From Jingyaoa shaoxingensis (GTDB lineage: Bacteria > Bacillota > Clostridia > Lachnospirales > Lachnospiraceae), in assembly GCF_014385005.1 (NCBI RefSeq), contig NZ_JACRSZ010000001.1:744001-808000 (forward strand): a DNA stretch of 64,000 nucleotides, written 5' to 3'. The notes under the pieces were generated by a model that worked only from the letters and a program-made list of their open reading frames with translations, was not told where the DNA came from and ran no database searches. This document shows, in pieces, positions 27,496 to 35,016 of this stretch. The position numbers and the translations under genes were made by a program. Position 1 is the first letter of the stretch. The number at the start of each line of letters is the position of its first letter.

Positions 27496-27552
27496 CGCTA
27501 CTGCTGATTTTTTTCATGAAATTTCTGTGAAGGTACTGAAAAGATACGAAAA

Positions 27553-27572
27553 TACCGGGATCTCTCCCGGTA
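27553..27572 (-). terminator. Terminator of the HD-domain gene
   Basis: TACCGGGA / TCCCGGTA perfect stem with a four-base loop, followed on the minus strand by TTTT, about 130 bp past the HD gene stop. The intervening 27573-27703 has no recognised gene. Confidence 0.65.
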
Positions 27573-27703
27573 CACTTCTCATCTTCATATAGTGAACTGT
27601 AATGTGCGGATTACCTTTGCCGGCATCTATATATCCAGACACTGAAGTTTCATCAGCTGTCTGGACGATGCAGCGATTTTCCGGGCCGTCTTCGACCCGT
27701 ACC

Positions 27704-28294
27704 CTAGCATCCCTTAATATTTCCCTTTCTTATATGCTCCTGAATCAGTTGGTCGGTAACCTCGTACAGTTTCTCCGAACCTGCTTTTGTCTTTCCCTGT
27801 CTGCCATAGACCTGCCGTTCTGTGACACCGTGTTCTCTCCAGTCTCCTCCATCATTACTGTGATTCAAAAGCAACGGCTGCAGATTATCCATAGCCTTGG
27901 CAAATTTGGCTTCCGGTGTCTCACACGCTTCGAATTCATCAAACAGCACTGTCAACCGTTCTTTCTGATCCTCCGGGAGCAAAGAATAGATACGTTCTTT
28001 GGCTGCTTCTTCTCTTGCCTTCTGCGTCTTCAACCCTTCTTCGTCATATGCATAAGTATCCCCGGCATCAATCTCCACCACATCATGGATCAGACACATA
28101 AGCATCACTTTTGCGATATCCACCGGTTCATTGGAATATTCCTGCAACAGATACGCCATAATTGCCATATGCCAGGCATGCTCCGCATCATTTTCTCTCC
28201 TGCCATGCCCGGAAAGATGAGTCTGGCGTAAAATATTTTTTTCTTTATCGATTTCCAATATAAACTCTAACTGTTTTTTCAAGCGCTCGTCCAT
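27704..28294 (-). CDS. HD-domain phosphohydrolase (YfbR/HDDC2-like 5'-nucleotidase)
   Basis: 196-residue soluble metal-dependent phosphohydrolase. The HD motif residues appear as ENDAEHAWHMA (about 34-44), CLIHDVVEIDAGD (about 67-79) and AMDNLQPLL (about 133-141), the order of the YfbR/HDDC2 deoxynucleotide 5'-monophosphatase group. The QTHLSG RR opening (residues 24-33) is typical of the group. Likely role is nucleotide pool clean-up. Monocistronic; AAGGAAGG precedes the ATG. Confidence 0.85.
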   Translation of the reverse strand: MDERLKKQLEFILEIDKEKNILRQTHLSGHGRRENDAEHAWHMAIMAYLLQEYSNEPVDIAKVMLMCLIHDVVEIDAGDTYAYDEEGLKTQKAREEAAKERIYSLLPEDQKERLTVLFDEFEACETPEAKFAKAMDNLQPLLLNHSNDGGDWREHGVTERQVYGRQGKTKAGSEKLYEVTDQLIQEHIRKGNIKGC

Positions 28295-28476
28295 GATGTC
28301 TGCCTTCCTTTTATCATTTACACTTTTTCAATATTTATATTAAATATTCCCCCGCATTTCTTTCACACAAGACAGTGGATTCTGAATAGTTACATCCATA
28401 CTATCATTTATACAGCCGAAAAGCAAATTCCACAGGAACGGTTTTTTCCGGCTTTTTAGTGTCCCTGATTAACCAT

Positions 28477-28507
28477 AAAAAACGCCGGGACTCTTTCAAG
28501 CCCCGGC
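28477..28507 (-). terminator. Terminator of the distal hsp20 gene
   Basis: GCCGGG / CCCGGC hairpin followed on the minus strand by TTTTTT, just past the hsp20 stop codon. Confidence 0.9.
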
Positions 28508-28525
28508 ATCTATAAGGAGATTTCG

Positions 28526-28981
28526 TTAACCTTCAATGGCAATATAACCATCTTTTTCTATTTTCTTCGGTGCTTTCTTCGGTACGGACAGTTTCAGAAT
28601 ACCATCTTCGTATTTTGCATGAATGTCTTCTTCACTGACTGCCTCGCCTACATAAAAGCTTCTGCTCATGGTTCCTGCATAACGTTCCCGTCTGATGTAG
28701 TTACCGGCTTTGTTCTGTTCGTCCTTATCAAGACCTTTGGCTGCGGAAAGAATCAGGTAACCGTCCTTCAACTGAACTTTGATCTCATCTTTCTTGAAGC
28801 CCGGAAGATCTACATCCAGTTCATAGCTTTTATCCGTCTCACGAATATCTGTCTTCATCATGTTCTGTGCATGTTTACCATACAGTGGATTCTTCTTGCC
28901 CCAGAACTGCTCATTGTTAAATGGAAAACCTTCCCACACATCATCAAATAAATTTTCTCCAAAAATACTAGGCATCATCAT
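28526..28981 (-). CDS. Hsp20/alpha-crystallin small heat shock protein (copy 2)
   Basis: 151-residue holdase chaperone. The alpha-crystallin domain (about 45-140) has YELDVDLPGFKKDEIKVQL and a conserved C-terminal IAIEG end. The first eight residues after the start (MPSIFGENLF) and the leader AAAGGAGATATGACTT are the same as in the upstream paralogue, so the pair arose by tandem duplication. Second gene of the operon; a weak hairpin separates the two. Confidence 0.95.
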   Translation of the reverse strand: MMMPSIFGENLFDDVWEGFPFNNEQFWGKKNPLYGKHAQNMMKTDIRETDKSYELDVDLPGFKKDEIKVQLKDGYLILSAAKGLDKDEQNKAGNYIRRERYAGTMSRSFYVGEAVSEEDIHAKYEDGILKLSVPKKAPKKIEKDGYIAIEG

Positions 28982-29099
28982 AAGTCATATCTCCTTTACT
29001 ATTATATTCTATATCAAATGATTAAGTTATTTTTCATTTCAGGCAGCATCCCTGATGGGGCGCCGCCTTTTATATCCGTTTCAGAAACGTTCCACCGGA

Positions 29100-29558
29100 T
29101 CAGCCCTCAATTGCAATGTACTTCGGGTCACTGGCTGCCGGTTTGGCTTCCTTCTTCGGAACGAAAAGCTTCAGGATACCATGTTTGTATTCACCTTTGA
29201 TGTCTTCCTGAGTCACTTCTTCGCCTACATAAAAGCTTCTCTCGCAGGCACCTGCGTAACGTTCACGTCTGATGTAATGTCCCTTCTTATCTTCCTCGTC
29301 TTCATCCAATCCCTTTGCTGCGCTGACGGTCAGATAACCATCTTTCAGTGCAACTTTGACTTCCTCTTTCTTGAAGCCCGGAACATCCACGATCAGTTCG
29401 TATCCTTCTGGTTTCTCTTTAATATCTGTCTTCAGGAGATTCTGTGCTCTTCTTCCGTACAGCTTCTTTTCAACTTTCTTCTCATCTTTGTCATCATAAT
29501 AGAATGGTGTAAAGAAATCATCAAATAAGTTCTCTCCAAAAATACTAGGCATTAACAT
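29100..29558 (-). CDS. Hsp20/alpha-crystallin small heat shock protein (copy 1)
   Basis: 152-residue paralogue of the adjacent hsp20, with an alpha-crystallin domain (YELIVDVPGFKKEEVKVAL, YIRRERYAG) and the conserved IAIEG C-terminus. It differs in a charged insert near residues 20-35 (DDKDEKKVEKK). First gene behind the CIRCE promoter, so heat induction through HrcA is expected. Confidence 0.95.
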   Translation of the reverse strand: MLMPSIFGENLFDDFFTPFYYDDKDEKKVEKKLYGRRAQNLLKTDIKEKPEGYELIVDVPGFKKEEVKVALKDGYLTVSAAKGLDEDEEDKKGHYIRRERYAGACERSFYVGEEVTQEDIKGEYKHGILKLFVPKKEAKPAASDPKYIAIEG

Positions 29559-29681
29559 AAGTCATATCTCCTTTCAAAAGCTCTCTGGATCTTGAAGATC
29601 CAATCTGCTGTGTTATTATTTCAAGTTCTTTGAACATCTGGAAGATCGTTCCTTTTATCTCTCTTCCTTTGTTCTATCTGT

Positions 29682-29724
29682 AATATAACACGCATTATTA
29701 GCACTGTCAAGAGGTGAGTGCTAA
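29682..29724 (-). promoter_or_regulatory. CIRCE element over hsp20 promoter
   Basis: TTAGCACTG (29698-29706), nine bases, GAGTGCTAA (29716-29724): the CIRCE inverted repeat bound by HrcA, with one mismatch. It covers the -35 of a strong promoter: minus-strand TTGACA (29705-29710), 17-bp spacer, TATATT (29682-29687). Confidence 0.92.
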
Positions 29725-29762
29725 TTATTTTGTGAAGATTTTGTGAACACTACGAGCTATGC

Positions 29763-29825
29763 AAAATGGCGAAAATAAACGCCCTGCAAGTTTACTTGCA
29801 AAGGCGTCTATTTTTGCTATTTTAT
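29763..29825. repeat. Long imperfect hairpin at the edge of the mobile debris
   Basis: Arms of about 29 bases (AAAAT, GCGAAAATA, ACGCC, TGCAAGT and their complements) with three small mismatches and a short loop. It marks the boundary between the hsp20 locus and the integrase remnant. It may be a bidirectional terminator or an element end. No real gene is seen between here and 30026. Confidence 0.6.
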
Positions 29826-30026
29826 AGGGCGACAGCCCGACAGCGAGGGAATTTATTCCCGAGCTGTGCATGGCGTATCTCACAGCTTCACAGGGATTTT
29901 TCACTTGCTTTCGCACGGTGGTTTCTTGATTTGACCACATTTTTACGACAAATCTTTTGGAAAATTCAAGAATGCCTCGGCATTCGTCTGATTTTCTTAC
30001 CACATTTTACGACAATGACTTCTGGT

Positions 30027-30620
30027 TTATACCACAGCAGGTACAGTTTCTGGCAGATTCATTTTAGACATCTCGTTCTCCACATGAGACTTCTCTGCAA
30101 TATGATTGTAGACATTCATTGTGATCTGTGCATCTGAATGGTCTTCGCTCCGCTACGGTCGGTGCTTAACGGATGTCCACCGGACATCCAGCGGTCTTCG
30201 CTTCGCTACGGTCGGCGCTAAACGGATGTCCACTGGACATCCAGCGGTCTTCGCTTCGCTACGGTCGGTGCTTAACGGATGTCCACTGGACATCCAGCGG
30301 TCTTCGCTTCGCTACGGTCGGCGCTAAACGGATGTCCACTGGACATCCAGCGCCCCATGACATACTGCATAACTTTGGGATTGACGTTGTTCTCACCCAA
30401 TCTGGTACATCCCGTATGACGAAGGGTATGCGATGAAATAGGAGGCATCAGCTCCGGCTCTCGCTTCTCTTCTTCTGCCAGTTTGCTTTCTTTCTTATTA
30501 TAGGCATTGACAATATTTTTCAGAAAGCTGTTCACTCCCGCCGGCATGATCGGACGTCCATGCTTTGTATTGAATATGAATCCACTGCGTCCACCAATCT
30601 CTACATTACTCTGTAAACCA
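30027..30620 (-). pseudogene. 3' fragment of a tyrosine recombinase (integrase), interrupted
   Basis: The minus strand encodes GRSGFIFNTKHGRPIMPAG, then SSHTLRHTGCTRLGE (catalytic HxxR) and MQYVMG. Four 53-bp repeats then intervene, after which the frame resumes with HSDAQITMNVYNHI (catalytic His and Tyr) and ends NLPETVPAVV. Removing the repeats restores the normal MGHSDAQITMNVY junction. The N-terminal part is missing; upstream it is fused to a pglZ fragment. It is the homologue of the integrase at 47.8-48.9 kb, which lacks precisely this C-terminal part. Confidence 0.88.
30140..30351. repeat. Four tandem 53-bp palindromic repeats inserted in integrase fragment
   Basis: Four exact-length units start at 30140, 30193, 30246 and 30299. 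Each contains TTCGCT(T/C)CGCTACGGTCGG and a perfect hairpin with arms GGATGTCCA / TGGACATCC. Units alternate between GGTGCTTAACGG and GGCGCTAAACGG, so the array is really two copies of a 106-bp dimer. The insertion lies exactly between the Gly (GGG) and His (CAT) codons of the recombinase. Confidence 0.95.
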
Positions 30621-30842
30621 GATAATTTGTGGTCAAATCATCTACTGAAAGCAGTTTTTTTACGGAAAACGCATTATTTCCTGTCAGCGCAATCACCTTT
30701 GCATTTTCCAAACCATTTCATCCATCTTATCCTCAAATTCCTTATCTTCATCGTACCAGAAAATGATACGACGCTGATAAAACTCAGGAAGAGGTGCAGC
30801 AAATCTGCGATTTAAATCTTGTATTATTTTATCTGTATCCAT
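30616..30842 (-). pseudogene. pglZ: N-terminal fragment of BREX phosphatase pglZ
   Basis: Starts MDTDKIIQDLNRRFAAPLPE and continues RRIIFWYDEDKEFEDKMDE, the hallmark opening of PglZ. A one-base frameshift follows, then ALTGNNAFSVKKLL and LTTNYLVY in another frame, and the gene is cut off there by the integrase fragment. A ribosome site (GGGAG) lies ten bases before the ATG and overlaps the end of the AlbA_2 gene, so it was the next gene of that operon. Non-functional. Confidence 0.82.
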
Positions 30843-30848
30843 GCTGCA

Positions 30849-32387
30849 TTATCTCCCTTCCGTATTTTTTACATAAATAGTGCTTCGTGCCGCACCCTCT
30901 TTTCTCAAATAACCGTCCTTAACCATATTCAGCAAGACAGCTCTGGCTCTACGATGTTTTACATTTAAAATCTCTACTGTTTCAGCAGTAGTAATAGAGC
31001 CATTTTCCAATACATATTTATATATTTGTTGTTCCCGTTCACTATCCGGCATTTTCTCAGTCGTATCTGGCACTTCGTTGCCACTATCCGGCATTTTTTT
31101 CATATTATCTGGCACTATTTCTGTTTTATCCGGCACTTTATTGCCACTATCCAGCATTTTATCAATAGTATCCGGCACTTTAATGGCGTTATTGAGGTCA
31201 ACAGTGCCGTCAACCTGTCCTCGATAAATATTGATACGCAAATCAACTTCGCCACCAATAAATTCCGGCTCCCGCAATCCGGAAGCTTTTACTTTATCAA
31301 TAATTCTTGGAATACCACTTCCCCAATGCTCGATCAGATTCATGTAAGCAAACGCATGCGCAAGAGCTTCATTTCTGATTTTAGAATAGCCTTCTTTCAT
31401 ACGCTCCATCGTTTGTCCCATTGGCAACTTTCCTGGGGAAGTAATCTCCAATCGATTGTCATATACAGCAACCTGTATGGTACCATGATCCAGATAACTA
31501 CGATGTACCATAGCATTGATAATCAACTCACGAATGGCATCCGGTGGAATCTCATAAACATCCTGGCGATAAATTCCCACAATAGTAGCACCCAAATGAA
31601 TATTTCTCAAAACAAACTGAAATGCTTCGTCTATCTGCTCCCAAAGCGGACCGGTATATTCTCTACGGTCAACAAATACTGCTTTTGTTGTACCTTTGAA
31701 CACACCACATTGCGTTGCAACATGAAGTCCTCCGTTGCCAGTCAAAATAGCAAAAGCATTAGACGGATAATCTTTTCCATCACGCTCAATCAAAATGCCC
31801 CAGGAGCGCAACTGCTGTCTGCCTACATCTTTAATCGCTGCTTTCTGTTCCTCTGTACGGGCATTTTTAACAGCCTGCTCCTTCATAGCTTTACAAAGGG
31901 CATCAATATCTTCATCTGTAACATTTAACCCAGTACATAAAGCCTGATCGTAGTAGCGATTGCTTCCCTCAAACAATAATTCTTTTATCATATACTCATC
32001 AGCAAGGCGGGTAGTTCCGGCAACACGGACATATACACCGCCATCTCTGCCAAGAGCTTTGATATAATATGGGCGCTGTCTGCCATCAGAAACTTCTACC
32101 ACAATGACAGTCTTACCATCAACCGTCTGTAAAGTAATATCTGGAATGATTGCCGGTTCACAACTGTCTGATACAGCATTTGCAATGGCATCCATTTTCT
32201 TGAACACATCTTCCTTGTCAAAGCCAACAACTTCTCTGGTTTTATCGGCAATTCCGAAAATGATTTTCCCTCCAGTTCCATTTGCAAAGGCAACCACAGA
32301 CTTCATATATTTGATGCTTTTCTCTGGCAGATTCTCTTTGAACTCTATATTCTTGGATTCACCTGCAAGAATTTCTTCTATGGTCAT
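30849..32387 (-). CDS. ATP-binding protein with AlbA_2 (Schlafen-type) DNA-binding domain
   Basis: 512-residue protein. The N-terminal AlbA_2 domain (about 5-130, ESKNIEFKENL and FANGTGGKIIFGI) is followed by a C-terminal ATPase-like HATPase_c_4 segment (about 270-370, ELIINAMVHRSY and HWGSGIPRI), a linker, and a winged helix (about 455-512). The linker (about 400-450) is built of VPDxxxKMPDSGN-like repeats of about seven residues. GAGGTG precedes the ATG. It stands where BREX loci often carry such a gene, between pglX and pglZ, but both neighbours are broken here. Its frame is intact, so it may act alone as a regulator (inference). Confidence 0.85.
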   Translation of the reverse strand: MTIEEILAGESKNIEFKENLPEKSIKYMKSVVAFANGTGGKIIFGIADKTREVVGFDKEDVFKKMDAIANAVSDSCEPAIIPDITLQTVDGKTVIVVEVSDGRQRPYYIKALGRDGGVYVRVAGTTRLADEYMIKELLFEGSNRYYDQALCTGLNVTDEDIDALCKAMKEQAVKNARTEEQKAAIKDVGRQQLRSWGILIERDGKDYPSNAFAILTGNGGLHVATQCGVFKGTTKAVFVDRREYTGPLWEQIDEAFQFVLRNIHLGATIVGIYRQDVYEIPPDAIRELIINAMVHRSYLDHGTIQVAVYDNRLEITSPGKLPMGQTMERMKEGYSKIRNEALAHAFAYMNLIEHWGSGIPRIIDKVKASGLREPEFIGGEVDLRINIYRGQVDGTVDLNNAIKVPDTIDKMLDSGNKVPDKTEIVPDNMKKMPDSGNEVPDTTEKMPDSEREQQIYKYVLENGSITTAETVEILNVKHRRARAVLLNMVKDGYLRKEGAARSTIYVKNTEGR

Positions 32388-32433
32388 TGTAACACCTCGC
32401 TCTCAAATCGCTACGCAATGCATAGCCTTTTTG

Positions 32434-32676
32434 TTATTTTCTCTGATATTCCAGTCTTAATTCCTCTGCAAGATACAGGTCGCTCATACAGTGCATATCA
32501 GAAATACCGTCACGCATTAACTGATAGACTTCGGAACGATAAAATAACCCCAATGCCTCATCCAGTGAAAGTCCCTGCTGTTTGGCAAAGCACTCAATGA
32601 CACGGGTATATTTTTTTTGAAGTAAAATCGGGTTTGCCGTCATAGTCGGATTTTTGATTTTTTCTTCAGTCATCAT
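32434..32676 (-). CDS. DUF3791 family small protein
   Basis: 80-residue protein matching DUF3791: ILLQKKYTRVIECFAKQQGL, LFYRSEVYQLMRDGISDMHC, YLAEELRLEY. Such genes often sit beside DUF3990 or in defence and toxin-antitoxin neighbourhoods; the role is unknown. I start at the ATG after GGAAAGG with seven-base spacing; the longer frame begins at TTG. 46 bp upstream of the AlbA_2 gene, probably co-transcribed. Confidence 0.75.
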   Translation of the reverse strand: MMTEEKIKNPTMTANPILLQKKYTRVIECFAKQQGLSLDEALGLFYRSEVYQLMRDGISDMHCMSDLYLAEELRLEYQRK

Positions 32677-32816
32677 ATGCAAGCCTTTCCTTTCTTTTAC
32701 CAGAACTATTTTTCCTTTTTACATTGACTTTTCCCCTTACAACGCATATAATAATAGTAACTCATCTAACACGTTTAGAAGGAGAATCCGGTTTTCGCAT
32801 TGCGATCACCGGTTTT

Positions 32817-33383
32817 TTATTTTATCTCTTTTTCTATCTCTTTTATGTAGTTCTGATAATCTTTTTCATAATCTTTTTTAGCACTTACAAAAAATATTGG
32901 GTAAGCTGTTATCAACTGTACCCTTTTTTCACTTTTCTTTTCAAATACAATCAGATAATCTAATTCTTCTTCTTGATAACGTAAGTACAAACGCTTTTTC
33001 TTCTTAGAATTTATTTTTTCCCAATATTTTACCCGTACATCGTTTTCATTATACAGTTCAATAACTTCTTTAATCCACCCCACGCGTAATGCACGATACA
33101 AACATTTTGCGCGAACATTTCCATCATTCATTGTAATCACTTCTGTTCCTGATATACAATTTTCCGAACAAAATGCAGATGAAATATCATTTGTACATGG
33201 TTTTATATCGAGTTTTACTTTCGGTTCTATACTTGCAGAATGCCAAAATATTTCTGCCTTATTTTCTATCCATTTTAGAGGTACATAAATTTCCATCCCC
33301 TGAAATAGTGGTCTGTCTTTCGTTGCAATGGTCTCTTTAAATCTGCTATGGCATTTATCAAAAATTTCAGATAATTCTAATGC
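32817..33383 (-). pseudogene. 5'-truncated hypothetical gene
   Basis: The frame is open from 33383, but its only plausible ATG (33296) has no spaced ribosome site and the sequence before it (ELSEIFDKCHSRFKETIA) looks coding, so the gene has lost its start. The rest has MEIYVPLKWIENKAEIFWHS and a basic Lys-rich region (INSKKKKRLYLRYQ). I do not recognise the family. It follows directly on a DUF3800 fragment and may be its displaced remainder. Confidence 0.5.
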
Positions 33384-33471
33384 TTAAACAATACATTGCC
33401 CCAAGAACCATAACTGAAGAATTATCCTTTTGTAAATGGCAACTCTCATCACAAAATACAGTATATAACAT
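33367..33471 (-). pseudogene. N-terminal fragment of a DUF3800 protein
   Basis: Thirty-four codons starting MLYTVFCDESCHL and KVMVLGA-like SSVMVLGAMYC, the DUF3800 opening (CDESGH, MVLGA), then a stop. AGGGAG lies eight bases before the ATG. It begins 14 bp after the pglX stop, so it belonged to the same operon. Confidence 0.6.
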
Positions 33472-33484
33472 TTTTCGCTCTCCC

Positions 33485-34120
33485 TTACTTTATTTTAGCC
33501 AAAACATCCAGGAAAATTGCATAATTCTTCTTCACGCCATCGTCCAGATCAATAGCGATCATCTGATCGGCAAGGTGATGAATCTTTTCCTCGTAGGTTC
33601 TGATTTCAGTATCCTGTGCTTGCAATGTAGTTAATTTCTTTTTTAACTTCACGCGTTCGCCGGTGGATGCATTGGCAATCCGTTGTTCCAAGTCGACAAT
33701 AGCAGTGCGATAACGAGCCTGCTGTTCATGCACATAATCGGTACGAATGCGGGCAATGGTGTCCGGCTGATAACGGTGCATATAAATCAGCGCCTTAAAG
33801 CCGTTCTTTTTACCACTGTCAAACAGCCAATAAATCGGGCGTTTTTGATAAATCTTGCAATGATCTTTATAAAAATCATTAAGGAAATAATTCCTAAATT
33901 TCTTATTGTTCCTGCTTGAATACTAAATGCAGATTTTGTTGAATCAATGATAAATCTTCCTACACAAGACTGTAAAAAACATAAAACATAGTTATAATAT
34001 TTTTCTGGTAGAAAAAGAGACGATCCATTTACATCAAATACAAAACCTTCCGGCATAATACGTGCACCAAAAGCAGCCATTGTACTATAAGTCCAAGTCA
34101 TTCCCTTGTGAAAATAATAG
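33485..34120 (-). pseudogene. pglX: C-terminal remnant of BREX methyltransferase pglX
   Basis: Two pieces of PglX (BREX adenine-specific DNA methyltransferase) in different frames. The upstream piece has TYSTMAAFGARIMPEGFVFD and SIQAGTIRNL. The downstream piece has NDFYKDHCKIYQKRPIYWLF, SGKKNGFKALIYMHRYQPDT and the coiled-coil tail ending FLDVLAKIK. A large internal segment between them and the whole catalytic N-terminus are missing. At the 5' side it is fused to an ORF6N fragment. Confidence 0.85.
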
Positions 34121-34124
34121 TCCT

Positions 34125-34232
34125 GACTTGTTTGTTTCTTACTACATAAATCAGATTTTCAACGTCCGGTGGCATGATTTCAACTATTTGTGTTTCCACT
34201 GGTTCCATTTCTCTTACTTTCTGATCCGCCAT
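34125..34232 (-). pseudogene. N-terminal fragment of an ORF6N-domain protein
   Basis: Thirty-six codons: MADQKVREMEP, then PPDVENLIYVVRNKQV, the start of the ORF6N (KilA-N-associated) domain, cut after the KQV that normally precedes MLD. GAGGAG precedes the ATG. Fused downstream to the pglX remnant. Confidence 0.65.
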
Positions 34233-34246
34233 TCCATCTCCTCTAT

Positions 34247-34277
34247 AACTTGAAATGCCAAACTGGCATTTCAAGTT
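34247..34277. promoter_or_regulatory. Perfect 14-bp palindrome before the ORF6N fragment
   Basis: AACTTGAAATGCCA / TGGCATTTCAAGTT around AAC, just upstream of the ORF6N start. Could be an autoregulatory operator or an mRNA hairpin. A degraded relative (GAGATGTCAATCTGGAATTTC on the minus strand) precedes the DUF1016 remnant at 43.9 kb. Confidence 0.75.
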
Positions 34278-34339
34278 ACTTTACCGCACAATCATTTCTT
34301 ATGAGTTCCCAAAATCCATGTTCCCATTTTACCCTATTT

Positions 34340-34455
34340 TTCTCATTCTGCCTACTGCTATTTTTCATACAATAATGAGGTCGCAATCCACGACCTCATC
34401 ACCTTCATTTAAACATAAATCAATTCCTTGAGAATAATCTCTTCTGCAATTGCTT
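34340..34455. repeat. Direct repeat flanking the DUF1016 segment (copy 1; copy 2 at 36112-36220)
   Basis: About 110 bp nearly identical to 36112-36220. It comprises the TTCTGCCTACTGC motif, a terminator hairpin with arms TGAGGTCG / CGACCTCA, and the coding end of a TnpV-like gene (EIILKELIYV). The two copies bracket the HTH fragment and the DUF1016 gene. Confidence 0.85.
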
Positions 34456-34574
34456 TGTGCTGATTGGCAGCTCTTACCCATGCCATCTGATCTTTCTCTT
34501 TATCCGGCAATGGTTCTTTTTCTTCTAACTGTTTCAGTATTACCTCTTCCCGTTCTCTGGCTGCCTTGTCTCAG
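34410..34574 (-). pseudogene. C-terminal fragment of transposon protein TnpV
   Basis: About 54 codons (DKAAREREEVILKQLEEKEP...DQMAWVRAANQHKAIAEEII...LIYV) resemble the C-terminus of TnpV, a small protein of conjugative and mobilisable elements. An in-frame stop lies directly upstream. A shorter second copy of the same end is at 36186-36224. Confidence 0.6.
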
Positions 34575-34587
34575 TTTATCTGAGTAA

Positions 34588-34918
34588 GTTTCGGTAGATC
34601 TGTTCGTCAAGTTCCTTAAAAACATTAAATATCACCTCAATTCTACTTCCTGTTTCAGCCTTATAATCTTTTACCGTTTGTACTGCGATTTCTGCCGCCT
34701 CCTCATTAGGGAACATAAATACCCCCGTAGAAATACAGCAGAATTCCATCCCTGCTCAAAGATGCGAGCCCTTGCATATTATAATTCCAGTCATCCGGCA
34801 GGCTCAGCATCAGAGACAACAATCCCTTTGCCTTTAATGACAGGCTCTTGTTTTTAAAATGCTGGTTACTCATTACTGTATAATTTTTTGTTCGCTCCAC
34901 ACGAAAAATCTGTGACAT
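34588..34918 (-). pseudogene. Truncated HTH replication/regulatory protein of a mobile element
   Basis: 34706-34918 encodes 70 residues starting MSQIFRVERTKNYTVMSN, then KNKSLSLKAKGLLSLMLSLP, the opening of a helix-turn-helix protein common in integrative elements, cut off after SLSRDG. A second, unrelated open stretch to 34588 ([19 protein letters not shown]) is joined to it. Neither piece is complete. Confidence 0.65.
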
Positions 34919-34947
34919 TATCTCTCACTTCCTTTCTGCAAAAAGAA

Positions 34948-34988
34948 AAAGACGCAAGTCATATTTTTTATGACTCACGCCTGTCTTT
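34948..34988 (-). terminator. Hairpin terminator of the DUF1016 gene
   Basis: AAAGAC...AAGTCATA pairs with TATGACT...GTCTTT. Closely related to the hairpin at 63196-63237. Confidence 0.7.
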
Positions 34989-35016
34989 ATATCTACTCCA
35001 TTAACCAATAAAGTTT

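Noticed and set aside
29725..30003. 92-codon minus-strand frame near the integrase remnant
   Set aside because: It runs through the long hairpin and the TTTGACCACA motifs, has no ribosome site and no family resemblance.
30140..30351. CRISPR array
   Set aside because: The 53-bp units are contiguous with no unique spacers and contain a perfect palindrome; no cas genes are nearby.
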